64,000 bases of DNA from Alteriqipengyuania halimionae (lineage in GTDB: Bacteria > Pseudomonadota > Alphaproteobacteria > Sphingomonadales > Sphingomonadaceae). The translations under genes and the position numbers were made by a program. This document shows positions 1 through 9,755 of the stretch, one piece after another. The notes beneath the pieces were generated by a model that saw nothing but the letters and a program-made list of their open reading frames with translations, made no database searches and had not been told where the DNA came from. The number at the start of each line of letters is the position of its first letter. Position 1 is the stretch's first letter. Location: the NCBI RefSeq assembly GCF_009827575.1, contig NZ_WTYR01000001.1, positions 2,267,001 through 2,331,000 of the forward strand, read 5' to 3'.

Positions 1-159
1 CCGGGGTATTCGGTTCCTAGAATGAGCAAACGGCTGCGCCTGCTTTACGCCCGCATATTCGGTTTTTTGATTTTGCGCGCAGAACGGGGATGGCCGCTAT
101 CGGACCTTCCGGTCGAACTGCCTGTCTCATTCGGAAAGAGCCGAAATTTGCGGAAACAG

Positions 160-1047
160 CTATTCCTTGAGCAGCCGCTCCGCGATCTTGCGGACATCGG
201 CGCCCATGTCGTCGCGCTCCAGCGCCAGCGCCAGGGTGGCTTCGACGAAGCCGATCTTGCTGCCGCAATCGTAGCGCGCGCCGTCAAAGGTGACCGCGTG
301 GAAAGGCTGGGTGCCGATCATCTTGGCCATCGCGTCGGTTAGCTGGATTTCGCCGCCTGCGCCCTTTTCCTGGTGTTCGAGCGTGCGCATCACTTCGGGC
401 TGGAGGATGTAGCGGCCCGAAATGATCTTGTTCGACGGGGCCTCTGCCACCGGCGGTTTCTCGACCAGGCCGGTGACTTCGGTAAGCGTGTCGGACACCG
501 TCTCGCCGGGTGCGATCACCCCATAGCTCGAGACCTTTTCCTGCGGCACTTCGAGCACCGAGATCAGATTGCCGCCGACCTGGTCGTAGGCCTCGACCAT
601 CTGCTTCATGCAGCCGGTGCCGCGCTTATGGCCGATCATCAGTTCGTCGGGCAGGAAGATCGCGAAGGGTTCGTCGCCCACGATCGCGCGCGCGCACCAG
701 ATCGCGTGGCCGAGCCCCAGCGGCACCTGCTGGCGCACGGTGATGATATCGCCGGGGGTGAAGCGGGAGGAATCGAGCACGGACATATCCTTGCCCCGCT
801 CGTCCATCGTCGCTTCGAGTTCGTAGGCGATGTCGAAATGCTCGACGATTGCAGTCTTCCCGCGGCCGGTGACGAAGATCATCTGCTCGATCCCGGCCTC
901 GCGCGCTTCGTCCACCGCATACTGGATCAGCGGCCGGTCGACGATCGGGAGCAATTCCTTGGGGATTGCCTTGGTCGCTGGAAGAAACCTGGTGCCGAGC
1001 CCCGCGACGGGGAAAACGGCTTTGCGGATCGGTTTTTTTGCAGCCAT
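160..1047 (-). CDS. galU: UTP--glucose-1-phosphate uridylyltransferase
   Basis: Makes UDP-glucose from UTP and glucose-1-phosphate in the cytoplasm, a precursor for LPS, exopolysaccharide and membrane glycolipids. The 295-residue length is normal for bacterial GalU. The N-terminus shows the nucleotidyltransferase signature GLGTRFLPATKAIPKELLP (about residues 17-35), followed by VDRPLIQYAVDEA; further family motifs include GLGHAIWCA and VTGLVEKP. It is divergent from murA with an 82-bp gap, and both genes feed envelope synthesis. The 159 bp between its stop and the window edge hold no gene I can support. Identification is secure. Confidence 0.96.
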   Translation of the reverse strand: MAAKKPIRKAVFPVAGLGTRFLPATKAIPKELLPIVDRPLIQYAVDEAREAGIEQMIFVTGRGKTAIVEHFDIAYELEATMDERGKDMSVLDSSRFTPGDIITVRQQVPLGLGHAIWCARAIVGDEPFAIFLPDELMIGHKRGTGCMKQMVEAYDQVGGNLISVLEVPQEKVSSYGVIAPGETVSDTLTEVTGLVEKPPVAEAPSNKIISGRYILQPEVMRTLEHQEKGAGGEIQLTDAMAKMIGTQPFHAVTFDGARYDCGSKIGFVEATLALALERDDMGADVRKIAERLLKE

Positions 1048-1076
1048 GGCGGGAGGATAGGCCGTGCCGCGCTCCT

Positions 1077-1108
1077 GCGCAACTTGCCGCGCAACTTGCC
1101 CGTTGCGC
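1077..1108 (+). repeat. 12-bp tandem repeat plus inverted repeat in murA leader
   Basis: GCGCAACTTGCC occurs twice back to back (1077-1088 and 1089-1100). The second copy's GCGCAAC (1089-1095) is followed six bases later by its reverse complement GTTGCGC (1102-1108). The group ends 21 bp before the murA start and lies in the galU/murA divergent region. It could be an operator or an mRNA hairpin; no function is shown by sequence alone. Confidence 0.6.
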
Positions 1109-1129
1109 GCAAGCCGCTAAAGCCGCTGC

Positions 1130-2410
1130 ATGGACAAACTGATCATTACCGGTGGCAGGAAGCTCGAAGGGGAAATCCCGATTTCGGGTGCCAAGAATGC
1201 CGCACTCACCCTGATTCCCTGCGCCTTGCTGACCGACGAGCCGCTGACGCTGCGCAATCTGCCGCGTCTCGCCGATATCGACGGCTTCCAGCATCTGATG
1301 ACGCAATTCGGCGTGTCGCATTCGATCGCCGGTCGCCGGCCGGAAGATTTCGGGCGCGTGGTCACGCTCGAAGCGATGCGGATCACCTCCACCGTCGCGC
1401 CTTACGATCTCGTGCGCAAGATGCGCGCGTCGATCCTCGTGCTCGGCCCGATGCTGGCGCGGATGGGCGAGGCAACCGTCTCGCTGCCCGGCGGCTGCGC
1501 GATCGGCAATCGCCCGATCGACCTCCACCTGAAAGTCCTCGAGGCGATGGGCGCCGAGATCGAGCTCGCCTCCGGTTACGTCAAGGCGAGTGCGCCCGAT
1601 GGCGGATTGCCGGGCGGCAATTACGATTTTCCCTCGGTTACCGTCGGCGCGACAGAAAACGCGCTCATGGCCGCCGCGCTTGCGACCGGGACGACCCGTC
1701 TCGGCAATGCCGCGCGCGAACCCGAGATCGTGGACCTGTGCAATCTGCTCGTCGCGATGGGCGCGGAAATCGAGGGGATCGGCACGTCCGACCTGGTGAT
1801 CCACGGCCAGCCCTCGCTCAACGGCGCGACCTATTCGGTCATGCCCGACCGGATCGAGGCCGGCTCCTATGCCTGCGCTGCGGCGATCACCGGCGGCAAC
1901 GTCCTGCTCAAGGGTGCCCGCGCCAACGAGATGAACGCCACCAGCCACGCCCTGCGCAATGCCGGGGTGACGGTGGAAGAGGAAGGCAAGGGCCTGCGGG
2001 TGATCGCGGACAAGCCGCTCAACGCCGTCAACCTCACGACCGCGCCCTATCCGGGCCTCGCCACCGATATGCAGGCGCAGCTGATGGCCATGCTGTGTCT
2101 CGCACGCGGCACGAGCGTGCTGAACGAGACGATCTTCGAAAACCGCTACATGCACGTGCCCGAACTGGCGCGGATGGGCGCGAATATCGAGGTTTCGGGC
2201 CGCACCGCCGTGGTCCATGGGGTCGAGAAGCTGACGGGTGCCGATGTGATGGCGACCGATCTGCGCGCGTCGATGAGCCTGGTGATCGCCGGACTCGCGG
2301 CCGAGGGCGAGACCCAGGTTCGCCGTCTCTACCACCTCGATCGCGGCTACGAACGGCTCGAGGAAAAACTGGCTCTAGTCGGCGCACAGGTCGAACGTAT
2401 CGGCGACTAA
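1130..2410 (+). CDS. murA: UDP-N-acetylglucosamine 1-carboxyvinyltransferase
   Basis: Catalyses the first committed step of peptidoglycan synthesis, transferring enolpyruvate from PEP to UDP-GlcNAc in the cytoplasm. The 426-residue length is typical. The N-terminus ([23 protein letters not shown]) contains the conserved substrate-binding Lys-Asn pair. The active-site loop reads [15 protein letters not shown] with the reactive Cys at residue 123, so the enzyme should belong to the fosfomycin-sensitive type that carries this Cys. The C-terminus ([19 protein letters not shown]) is also characteristic. It is followed after 80 bp by a small conserved-looking ORF on the same strand. Confidence 0.97.
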   Translation: MDKLIITGGRKLEGEIPISGAKNAALTLIPCALLTDEPLTLRNLPRLADIDGFQHLMTQFGVSHSIAGRRPEDFGRVVTLEAMRITSTVAPYDLVRKMRASILVLGPMLARMGEATVSLPGGCAIGNRPIDLHLKVLEAMGAEIELASGYVKASAPDGGLPGGNYDFPSVTVGATENALMAAALATGTTRLGNAAREPEIVDLCNLLVAMGAEIEGIGTSDLVIHGQPSLNGATYSVMPDRIEAGSYACAAAITGGNVLLKGARANEMNATSHALRNAGVTVEEEGKGLRVIADKPLNAVNLTTAPYPGLATDMQAQLMAMLCLARGTSVLNETIFENRYMHVPELARMGANIEVSGRTAVVHGVEKLTGADVMATDLRASMSLVIAGLAAEGETQVRRLYHLDRGYERLEEKLALVGAQVERIGD

Positions 2411-2490
2411 CTGCGGCAAGAGTTCGAAGCCGCTGAATCTCCGGACCTTCCCCGCCCTTCGCGCGTTGAAAGGCAAAAGGAGATTTGCAC

Positions 2491-2718
2491 ATGGGACTCT
2501 TGAAACTCGCCGCACTTAGCACTCTCGGTTATGTCGGCTACAAATTCTACGAGAAGCAGAAGCTCGACCGCAACGGCGTCGCATTCGCCGACGGCGAGCC
2601 AGACGGACCGTTCCGCAACGCCGGTGCCGACGCAACGAAAACGCACGACCGGATGAGCGAAACCGACGAGGCGCTCGACGAAACCTATCCGGCGAGCGAC
2701 GCGACAGCCAAGTATTAG
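2491..2718 (+). CDS. small hypothetical protein downstream of murA
   Basis: A 75-residue protein of unknown function. I chose ATG 2491 because AAAAGGAG lies eight bases upstream; a TTG two codons earlier is in frame but badly placed. The first 20 residues (GLLKLAALSTLGYVGYKFYEK) form a short hydrophobic segment that could be a single membrane anchor. The rest is acidic and polar (FADGEPDGPFRNAGAD...ETDEALDETYPASDATAKY). It stops nine bases before the convergent lipoprotein gene. A similar YxFY/ETYPASD layout is common in small sphingomonad proteins, but I know no function. Confidence 0.75.
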   Translation: MGLLKLAALSTLGYVGYKFYEKQKLDRNGVAFADGEPDGPFRNAGADATKTHDRMSETDEALDETYPASDATAKY

Positions 2719-2727
2719 AGGCAAATA

Positions 2728-3750
2728 TCAGGGGTTCGGGGCGTTGTCCCCGGCCTCGGCTTCTGACAGCCACGGCGCTTCCGCCGTCCAGAAAATGATA
2801 TCGACCCCGAGATAATCGCGTGCGTAAGCCGCGATCGTTTCGGGGTCGAATGCCGTTCCGGTGGCCGGATCGCGATAGGTCAGCGTCGGTTCCTGCACCG
2901 CCATGGCCACGATCGGCAACCGCTCGTGATTGCGATGGAGGAACGGGTAGCTGTTCTTCACCTGCGCGCGCTTGTTGGGCACGATGTCGGGACCGCCGAT
3001 GCCGAAGCCATGTTCGAACGCGGCGGCGAAGATACGCGTCATGTAGCCGCGATCGTCGTTCCATTCGCAGGGCCAGAAATTGACATATTGCACCACATGG
3101 CTGCGCCGGAAGGCCGCGCTGGCATGGGCCGCGTTGGCAATCTCGGCATCGACATAGGCATCGCAATCGAATGCCTCGACGCCGCCGATCGGATCGACCG
3201 AGGTTTCGGGCAGGTTGATGCCTTCGATTTTGCCGTCGAAGCGCTCGGCCAGCGCCGATAGCAGCGCCTGGAAACGCGCCCGGACGGCAGGGTTCCATTG
3301 CTTGGTCGCCCAGCCCTGCTCGGTCGGCACGCCCTCTCCCGGATTGTCGACCTGCCGGATCAGCCCGCCATCGTAGCGCGGTTCGGTCAGGATATAGTCG
3401 GGCACCAACCGGTCCTGCGGACGGAAGAAACGATCCTGCACCTGCACCCACAGCGCCTTGTCCGCAGCATCGGCTAACGCAAGGTCGCGCTCGATCGCGC
3501 TGAAATCGTATTCGCCTTCGCGCGGCTCGAGCTTGCGCCAGCTGTAGACGATCTGGATCCCGCCGATATCGTCGCGCGCGAGCAGATCGCGGTGGGACTC
3601 AGCCGTATCGCCCCCGGCAAAGATATAGTTCTGCAAGCTCGCGGGGCGCTCCGGCCGCGCCACCGGATCCTCGCCGTCGGGCACACTCGCACAGCCCTGC
3701 ACCAGCAGCGCACCGATCAGCAGGGCGAACAGCCCCGTTCGTTTCGTCAT
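2728..3750 (-). CDS. lipoprotein with probable TIM-barrel glycosidase-like fold
   Basis: A 340-residue exported lipoprotein: signal peptide LFALLIGALLVQGCAS with the lipobox Cys at residue 19. The mature part begins IGGIQIVYSWRKLEPREGEYDFSAIERDL, the pattern seen in glycoside hydrolase clan-A-like barrels (strand 1, then 'what the traveller does' helix). INLPETS (Glu near residue 185) and IIFWTAEAPW (Glu near 327) would fit acid/base and nucleophile positions at the ends of barrel strands 4 and 7; that assignment is inference. The substrate is unknown. It is translationally coupled (ATGA overlap) to the RHH gene upstream. Confidence 0.65.
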   Translation of the reverse strand: MTKRTGLFALLIGALLVQGCASVPDGEDPVARPERPASLQNYIFAGGDTAESHRDLLARDDIGGIQIVYSWRKLEPREGEYDFSAIERDLALADAADKALWVQVQDRFFRPQDRLVPDYILTEPRYDGGLIRQVDNPGEGVPTEQGWATKQWNPAVRARFQALLSALAERFDGKIEGINLPETSVDPIGGVEAFDCDAYVDAEIANAAHASAAFRRSHVVQYVNFWPCEWNDDRGYMTRIFAAAFEHGFGIGGPDIVPNKRAQVKNSYPFLHRNHERLPIVAMAVQEPTLTYRDPATGTAFDPETIAAYARDYLGVDIIFWTAEAPWLSEAEAGDNAPNP

Positions 3751-3980
3751 TCCGACAGTTCCCTCACCAGCCAGACCCGTATCGCACTGGCTAGGCCGGG
3801 AGGGGTGTCGCTGGCGATCCGCTGTTCGTCGATCCGTGCCACCAGCGCGTTGATCGGAATCGCTTCGCGCGCCGCAGCCTCGCGCAGCATGTCCCAGAAC
3901 AGCGGCTCGAGACTGATCGAGGTCTTGTGCCCGGCGATCTCGACCGAGCGTTTGACCGGGGGATGGTAGATCGAAGGCAT
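3747..3980 (-). CDS. ribbon-helix-helix domain protein
   Basis: A 77-residue protein fitting the RHH_4 type of alphaproteobacterial ribbon-helix-helix proteins. The pattern is a basic beta strand (KRSVEIAGHKTSISLEPLFWDML) followed by helix REAAAREAIPINALVARIDEQR and a C-terminal helix ending VWLVRELSE. I start at ATG 3980; an in-frame extension to 4094 has the composition of untranslated antisense. The stop overlaps the lipoprotein start (ATGA), so the two are co-translated. It may bind DNA, and a role as operon autoregulator is a guess. Confidence 0.8.
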   Translation of the reverse strand: MPSIYHPPVKRSVEIAGHKTSISLEPLFWDMLREAAAREAIPINALVARIDEQRIASDTPPGLASAIRVWLVRELSE

Positions 3981-4057
3981 GAGGGCACTGTAAGCACGGG
4001 CGCCCGCGGCACCATGAAATTCTGTTGGGGGCTCGTCCCGCCGCCCCGCGCGAACCG

Positions 4058-4846
4058 CTATTCTGGCGGCGCTTCGACTTCCGTCGCTTCCCATGCCTGC
4101 CAGATGCGCGGAGCGATCGTCTCGAGCGGGACCCAGTGTTTCCCGCCGGTCAGATTGACGCGCGTCACGCGAGCGCCGCCTGCCTTTTCGATCCTGTCGG
4201 CCAGTTTGGGAGAAACCACGTCGTCCTTAGTGCCGTGCATCACGAGGATCGGCTCGTCGACCCGCGCGATCGCTTTCAGATTGTCGTATTTCTCCGTGAC
4301 GAAAGGACGCAGCACGCGCGGCGCGGCATCCTTGAGCCGAGTGAATGCGCCGAGCGTCGCCACCGCTATGACGTTATGCCGCGCCGCCATCTCCAGCGCG
4401 ACCGCCCCGCCCAGCGAGAAGCCGAACAGATAGAGCCGCGCATCGGGCTGCACTTCGCGCGCCTTGGCGATCCACGCTTCGGCATCGGCATAGAGCCCGG
4501 TTTCGGACGGTTTGCCCGGATTGTCGCCGAACCCGCGATAGGAGGCGACCAGCACCCCGCGTCCGCCCACCCGCAACGGCTCTGCACGCACCGCCATCAC
4601 GAGGTGGTTGTAGGAATTGCCGTGGAACACGACCACGATCTGGTCGACGCCTTCATCCGGCGGCCAATAGGCGCCCTGCAGGACCAGTCCGTCCGCCGTG
4701 GTCGCCTCGATCGCTTGCGGCGCTTCGCCCACGAAGGTCGCGTCGGTATCGGCCAGCGACACGGGTTCGTAGACCTGGCTCTGGGCCTGCGCGGGTCCGG
4801 CCAGCGCGAGCAAACCCGCAGCGATCAACATTATCCCTCGCGCCAT
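4058..4846 (-). CDS. exported alpha/beta hydrolase
   Basis: A 262-residue serine hydrolase with an N-terminal signal peptide (MARGIMLIAAGLLALAGPAQAQ). ATG 4846 is favoured because AAGGAGA precedes it at good spacing; the frame is open upstream to 4930. The fold markers are the oxyanion segment VVVFHGNSYNH, the nucleophile elbow GFSLGG, the acid in MHGTKDDVVSP and the terminal catalytic His in GGKHW. The C-terminal half resembles BAAT/dienelactone-type or YfhR/BEM46-like peptidase-family hydrolases. The substrate is not predictable. It lies 61 bp downstream of phaB on the same strand and could be co-transcribed. Confidence 0.8.
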   Translation of the reverse strand: MARGIMLIAAGLLALAGPAQAQSQVYEPVSLADTDATFVGEAPQAIEATTADGLVLQGAYWPPDEGVDQIVVVFHGNSYNHLVMAVRAEPLRVGGRGVLVASYRGFGDNPGKPSETGLYADAEAWIAKAREVQPDARLYLFGFSLGGAVALEMAARHNVIAVATLGAFTRLKDAAPRVLRPFVTEKYDNLKAIARVDEPILVMHGTKDDVVSPKLADRIEKAGGARVTRVNLTGGKHWVPLETIAPRIWQAWEATEVEAPPE

Positions 4847-4907
4847 TCCGCCGTCTCCTTCCGATCGCGAGATATCGTCCTCGCCAGCCGAACCGGGGGT
4901 GAACGGG

Positions 4908-5630
4908 TCAATACATGTGTTGGCCGCCATTGATGCTCATGGTCGAGCCGGTGACGAACTCGCCATTGTCGCTGGTGAGGAAAGCCACACCGCGCGCGAT
5001 CTCCTCGGCCTGTCCGAGGCGGCCGACGGGGATCTTTGCGACGATTTTCTCCAGCACAGGTTCGGGCACCGCGGCAACCATGTCGGTGTCGATATAGCCG
5101 GGCGCGATCGCGTTGACCGTGATGCCGAACTTGGCGCCTTCCTGCGCCAGCGCCTTGGTAAAGCCGTGAATGCCCGATTTGGCGGCGGCATAGTTCACCT
5201 GGCCGTATTGCCCGGCTTGCCCGTTGATCGAGCCGATATTCACGATCCGACCCCATTTGCGCTCGCGCATGCCGGGGAAGCAGGCCTTGGCCATGTTGAA
5301 GCAGCCGCCAAGATTGACGCGCATGACTTCGTTCCAGTCTTCCCAGCTCATCCGATGGAGCGTGCCGTCGCGGGTGATCCCGGCATTGTTGACCACGATA
5401 TCGATATCGCCGTGATCCTTCGCCACCTGTTCGCATCCCTCGATGCAGGCTTCGTGGTCGCCGACATCCCATCTGGCCACGGCGATGCCGGTGCGGTCGG
5501 AAAACTCCTTCGCCCGTTCGTCATTGCCGCCGTAATTGGCGACGACGGTGCGCCCCTGTTCCTTCAGCGCCAGGCTGATCGCCTCGCCGATTCCGCGCGT
5601 ACCTCCGGTTACGATTGCCACTCGTGCCAT
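4908..5630 (-). CDS. phaB: acetoacetyl-CoA reductase (PhaB-type SDR)
   Basis: A short-chain dehydrogenase that reduces acetoacetyl-CoA to (R)-3-hydroxybutyryl-CoA for PHB synthesis. The 240-residue length matches PhaB. Visible motifs are TGGTRGIG (nucleotide binding, residues 9-16), VVNNAGITRD, the catalytic Ser in IGSINGQAGQYGQ and the YAAAK catalytic Tyr/Lys. The ending NGGQHMY is the usual PhaB C-terminus. I start at ATG 5630 (MARVAIVTGG), since 26 upstream in-frame codons do not look like SDR sequence. A thiolase and phaZ lie 15-17 kb away in the same window. Confidence 0.93.
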   Translation of the reverse strand: MARVAIVTGGTRGIGEAISLALKEQGRTVVANYGGNDERAKEFSDRTGIAVARWDVGDHEACIEGCEQVAKDHGDIDIVVNNAGITRDGTLHRMSWEDWNEVMRVNLGGCFNMAKACFPGMRERKWGRIVNIGSINGQAGQYGQVNYAAAKSGIHGFTKALAQEGAKFGITVNAIAPGYIDTDMVAAVPEPVLEKIVAKIPVGRLGQAEEIARGVAFLTSDNGEFVTGSTMSINGGQHMY

Positions 5631-5760
5631 GCCTGATCCTCTTCCCTTTTCGCGACGGCCGATGCTCGGCTCGATCCGCTCCTCGCTCCCTAGGTGACGC
5701 CAGGGCAAGCGAAGGGCAAGGGGCTTTGTTTGAGGGCGTTAGGCGAGCACGGCAGCGCGC

Positions 5761-6507
5761 TCAGAACTTGAGGCGCGTTCCGACATAGACCGCCTGATCG
5801 TCCTTGCGGCCATCGGCGATCGGTACCAGCCGGTCGCGATCGGCCTGACGATACCGCACGCCCGCAGTCACCGCGACCGAGCTCGACAGACTGTAGGAGC
5901 CGCCCAGATCGACGCGGGCCTCGCCATCGCCGTCGAAGGTGCGCGGTGCACGACCCGCGCGCTGGCGCTCGTCGATCTCGACCACCGGCGCAAAGCGCGA
6001 TGGGCCGTCCTTGGCACCGGGCGAAAGCTTGAACGCCGTCATGTTCGCCAGCGGCTGATCGTCCTGCTTGTCGGCAGCGACCAGATTGTCGGAGAAACTC
6101 TTGGTGCCGCGTGTCACCGCCAGATTGTAGGCGCTTTGCGACATCCGCATGGCCGAAGGCGCATCGCCCGGCCTGGTCTGGATCGCGCGGGCGTTCGACG
6201 GATCGACGCGCACCGCAATCGAAAGCGCGGTATGCGCGCGCGGATCGGCGCGGCCGGGCGTTACGCTGAAAAGATCGCCGCTATGCGAGGGGCGCGCGAG
6301 CGAGCGCAGCATCACCGCACGGGCATCGGCCGTCTCGAGCGCATCGTCGGACAGCGAATCGAGCCCCGACTGCGCACTTTCCATCACGCGTGCCGGATCG
6401 AACCCGGCCGAGAGACCCAGAACAGCGCTCGGGATCGCGAGCAGGCCGACAGCCCCGCCAAGGACGAGGAAACTGTGGGGGCCGGCAAGGATCGAGCGTG
6501 TCGTCAT
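5761..6507 (-). CDS. hypothetical exported protein with beta-rich C-terminus
   Basis: A 248-residue protein I do not recognise. It has one N-terminal hydrophobic segment (FLVLGGAVGLLAIPSAVLGLSAG), a signal peptide or anchor. The middle is polar and low in hydrophobic residues (SLARPSHSGDLFSVTPGRADPRAH). The end alternates polar and hydrophobic residues (ARVDLGGSYSLSSSVAVTAGVRYRQADRDR) and finishes YVGTRLKF, with a terminal Phe as in outer-membrane beta strands. A short beta-hairpin surface or outer-membrane-associated protein is possible. The start is supported by GGAG upstream. It is divergent from the DUF3576 gene with a 253-bp intergenic region. Confidence 0.7.
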   Translation of the reverse strand: MTTRSILAGPHSFLVLGGAVGLLAIPSAVLGLSAGFDPARVMESAQSGLDSLSDDALETADARAVMLRSLARPSHSGDLFSVTPGRADPRAHTALSIAVRVDPSNARAIQTRPGDAPSAMRMSQSAYNLAVTRGTKSFSDNLVAADKQDDQPLANMTAFKLSPGAKDGPSRFAPVVEIDERQRAGRAPRTFDGDGEARVDLGGSYSLSSSVAVTAGVRYRQADRDRLVPIADGRKDDQAVYVGTRLKF

Positions 6508-6760
6508 GCGTTGCTCCGGTTCATGTCATACCCGGCGTGAGCAGCGCATTAACGCGCCAGTCAGCCGGTTTCGGCTTGTACCATAGCAGACGCACGGTCG
6601 TGGGCAAAGTTCTTCGCGATTCGCGCTGGATCGAGGGTCCGCGAACAGCGTATCGATCGGGCGTGGAACGGGTGCGGGGCCTTGCCGCCGCCGCGCTCGC
6701 GACTATAGAGAGCCAACAGCGCCCGCAAACGGCGCGCAAGACCAAAGAACAGGATTTTCC

Positions 6761-7210
6761 ATGAGCCACCGGGCCTTCACCCTTACCGCCAAGACCCTTC
6801 TGGTCGGTTTTTCCTCGCTCGCCCTCGTGGCGTGCGGAGGCGGGCAGGAACGCCCGTCGGCCGATCTGGCGGCGTCAAACGTTACCACCATCGGCGTCAA
6901 CGCCTATCTCTGGCGCGCCGCGCTCGACACGCTGAGCTTTGCGCCGCTGTTGCAGACCGATAGCGCCGGCGGCGTGATCGTGACCGACTGGTACGCCAAT
7001 CCCGACAATTCGGCCGAGCGCGTGAAGCTGACCGTATCGATCCTCGATCAGGACCTGCGCGCCGATGCGATCCGCGTGGCCGCGAGCCGCCAGGTCGCCG
7101 CGGGTGGCCAGTGGGTCGATGCGCCGGTCCAGGCCGCGACGATCCAAAAGCTCGAAGACATCATCCTGACCAAGGCTCGCGATCTGCGTCGCGGCGCCGT
7201 CGGGAGCTGA
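6761..7210 (+). CDS. DUF3576 lipoprotein
   Basis: A 149-residue lipoprotein: signal LLVGFSSLALVACGGG with the acylated Cys at about residue 25. The mature domain (TIGVNAYLWRAALDTLSFAPLLQTDSAGGVIVTDWY...ADAIRVAASRQV) is the DUF3576 family. That family is typically encoded just before leuS in alphaproteobacteria, as here, 25 bp from the leuS start. Its function is unknown; the location suggests an envelope protein co-transcribed with leuS and lptE. Confidence 0.88.
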   Translation: MSHRAFTLTAKTLLVGFSSLALVACGGGQERPSADLAASNVTTIGVNAYLWRAALDTLSFAPLLQTDSAGGVIVTDWYANPDNSAERVKLTVSILDQDLRADAIRVAASRQVAAGGQWVDAPVQAATIQKLEDIILTKARDLRRGAVGS

Positions 7211-7235
7211 TTCCCGCGCTTTGGGGGCGCTTTGA

Positions 7236-9755
7236 ATGACCGAACAGTTCGATCCGTCCACCGTCGACGGACATTGGCAATCCGTGTGGGAAGAGCGCGG
7301 CACCTTCCGCGCCGACAGCGATAGCGACAAGCCCAAGAGCTACGTGCTCGAGATGTTCCCCTATCCCAGCGGGCGCATCCATATCGGGCATGTCCGCAAT
7401 TACACGATGGGCGACGTACTCGCGCGCTACAAGACAATGCGCGGCCACGAAGTGCTCCACCCGATGGGGTGGGATGCGTTCGGCATGCCGGCGGAGAACG
7501 CCGCGATGGAAAAAGGCGTCCATCCGGGCGGCTGGACCCGCGACAACATCGCCAACATGAAAGCGCAATTGAAGCGCCTGGGCTTCTCGCTCGACTGGAG
7601 CCGCGAACTCGCGACCTGCGAGCCCGATTATTACGGCCACGAACAGGCGCTGTTCCTCGACCTCTACGAAGCGGGGCTGGTTTACCGCAAGGAAAGCGCG
7701 GTCAACTGGGACCCTGTCGACATGACCGTGCTCGCCAACGAGCAGGTGATCGACGGCAAGGGCTGGCGTAGCGGCGCCGAAGTCGAGAAGCGCAAGCTCT
7801 CGCAGTGGTTCCTCAAGATCACCGATTTTGCCGACGAGCTGCTCGAAGGGCTCGATTCACTCGAAAACTGGCCCGACAAGGTCAAGCTGATGCAGGCCAA
7901 CTGGATCGGCAAGAGCCAAGGGCTGCAATTCCACTTCGACGGGACCAATTTCGACGAGCAGATCGAGGTCTACACAACCCGGCCCGATACGATCTTCGGC
8001 GCCAGTTTCGTCGCCGTGGCGGCCGAGCATCCGGTGGCGCAGGCCGTCGCCGAAACCCGCGCCGAGGCGCAGGCCTTTATCGAAACGTGCAAGGCCGGCG
8101 GGACCACCGCCGCCGAACTCGAAACCGCCGAGAAGCTCGGTTTCGACACCGGGCTCAAGGTCGCGCACCCGTTCACCGGCGACGAACTTCCGGTCTACAT
8201 CGCCAATTTCGTGCTGATGGAATACGGCACCGGCGCGATCATGGCGGTGCCCGGGCACGACCAGCGCGATTTCGACTTCGCGACCAAATACGGCCTGCCG
8301 ATCCCGCGCGTCGTCGCGCCGAGCGCGGACGATGCCGACAAGCCTTTCGCTGGCGAGGCCGAATCGGGTGAGGGCGTGATCGTCAATTCGGACTTCCTCG
8401 ACGGGATGGAAATCGACGCGGCCAAGGCCGAAGTGATCGCCCGCATCGAACAGCAGGGCCGGGGCGAAGGCAAGACCGTGTGGCGCCTGCGCGACTGGGG
8501 CGTGTCGCGCCAGCGCTACTGGGGCACGCCGATCCCCTTCATCCACTGCGAGGCATGCGGCATCGTGCCGGTGCCCAAGGACCAGCTGCCGGTCGAGCTG
8601 CCCGAGGATGTCGATTTCCAGACTCCCGGCAACCCGCTCGAACGGCACGCGACCTGGAAGCATGTCGAGTGTCCGAAATGCGGCGGCAAGGCGCAGCGCG
8701 AGACCGACACGCTCGACACGTTCGTCGACAGTTCGTGGTATTTCCTCCGCTTCGCCAGCCAGCCGGACGACAAGCCGTTCGACCGCGAAGAAGTCGCCAA
8801 GTGGATGCCGGTGGAGCAGTATATCGGCGGGATCGAGCATGCGATCCTGCACCTGCTCTACGCCCGCTTCTGGACGCGCGCGCTCAGCGCTTGCGGCAAG
8901 CTGGACGTGAAGGAACCCTTCGCCAGCCTGTTCACGCAAGGCATGGTGACGCACGAGACTTATTCGCGCGAGATCGACGGTCGCACCCTCTACTACGCGC
9001 CGAGCGAGATCAGCCGCGAGGCCGAGCGCGCGACGCTGAAAGACGATGGCGGCGAGGTTTCGATCGGCCGGGTCGTCAAAATGTCCAAGTCGAAGAAGAA
9101 CGTCGTCGACCCGGACACGATCATCGACACCTACGGCGCCGATGCGGTGCGCTGGTTCATGCTGTCCGACAGCCCGCCCGAGCGCGACCTGCCGTGGTCC
9201 GAAGCGGGCATCGAAGGCTGCGGGCGCTTCACCCAGCGACTGTGGCGGCTGTTTGCGCAGTTCGACGATGCAGCCGAGGGCGAGGACAAACCGCTCGACC
9301 GCAAGGCCGCGCAGACGATCGCCGCCGTGGCCGAGGATATCGAGGCGCTCGCCTTCAACAAGTCGGTGGCGCGCATCTACGAACTCACCGGCGCGGTCGA
9401 GAAGGCCAAGCCTTCCGCCTCGCGCAGCGCTGCGATCCGCGCGCTGGTGCAACTCGTCGCGCCGATGATGCCGCACCTTGCCGAAACGGCGTGGGCGCAG
9501 ATGGGTGGCGACGGCCTCGTCTCCGAAAGCGCGTGGCCCGAAGTGGACGAAAAGCTGCTGGTCGAGGACGAAGTCACCATCGCGGTGCAGGTCAAGGGCA
9601 AGCTGCGCGACACCTTCAGCGCCCCCAAGGGCGCGGGCAGAGACGCGCTCGAAGCCCAGGCGCTCGCGCGCGAAAAGATCGTCAACGCGATCGGCGACGC
9701 GCAAGTGCGCAAGGTCATTGTGGTGCCCGATCGTTTGGTGAATATCGTCGTGTGA
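7236..9755 (+). CDS. leuS: leucyl-tRNA synthetase
   Basis: Charges tRNA-Leu with leucine in the cytoplasm. The 839-residue length is normal for bacterial LeuRS. The class I signatures are present: [20 protein letters not shown] (HIGH near residue 50) and [15 protein letters not shown] (KMSKS at 615-619). The editing domain has [20 protein letters not shown] and [14 protein letters not shown], and the tRNA-binding C-terminal domain ends [16 protein letters not shown]. The stop overlaps the lptE start (TGATG), so lptE is translationally coupled. A 913-codon open frame on the opposite strand is an antisense artefact of high GC. Confidence 0.98.
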   Translation: MTEQFDPSTVDGHWQSVWEERGTFRADSDSDKPKSYVLEMFPYPSGRIHIGHVRNYTMGDVLARYKTMRGHEVLHPMGWDAFGMPAENAAMEKGVHPGGWTRDNIANMKAQLKRLGFSLDWSRELATCEPDYYGHEQALFLDLYEAGLVYRKESAVNWDPVDMTVLANEQVIDGKGWRSGAEVEKRKLSQWFLKITDFADELLEGLDSLENWPDKVKLMQANWIGKSQGLQFHFDGTNFDEQIEVYTTRPDTIFGASFVAVAAEHPVAQAVAETRAEAQAFIETCKAGGTTAAELETAEKLGFDTGLKVAHPFTGDELPVYIANFVLMEYGTGAIMAVPGHDQRDFDFATKYGLPIPRVVAPSADDADKPFAGEAESGEGVIVNSDFLDGMEIDAAKAEVIARIEQQGRGEGKTVWRLRDWGVSRQRYWGTPIPFIHCEACGIVPVPKDQLPVELPEDVDFQTPGNPLERHATWKHVECPKCGGKAQRETDTLDTFVDSSWYFLRFASQPDDKPFDREEVAKWMPVEQYIGGIEHAILHLLYARFWTRALSACGKLDVKEPFASLFTQGMVTHETYSREIDGRTLYYAPSEISREAERATLKDDGGEVSIGRVVKMSKSKKNVVDPDTIIDTYGADAVRWFMLSDSPPERDLPWSEAGIEGCGRFTQRLWRLFAQFDDAAEGEDKPLDRKAAQTIAAVAEDIEALAFNKSVARIYELTGAVEKAKPSASRSAAIRALVQLVAPMMPHLAETAWAQMGGDGLVSESAWPEVDEKLLVEDEVTIAVQVKGKLRDTFSAPKGAGRDALEAQALAREKIVNAIGDAQVRKVIVVPDRLVNIVV

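Noticed and set aside
373-2436. Long plus-strand frame over galU and murA (687 codons), and a 569-codon minus frame over murA
   Set aside because: Both overlap genes with clear motifs and show Arg/Ala/Pro-rich artefact composition.
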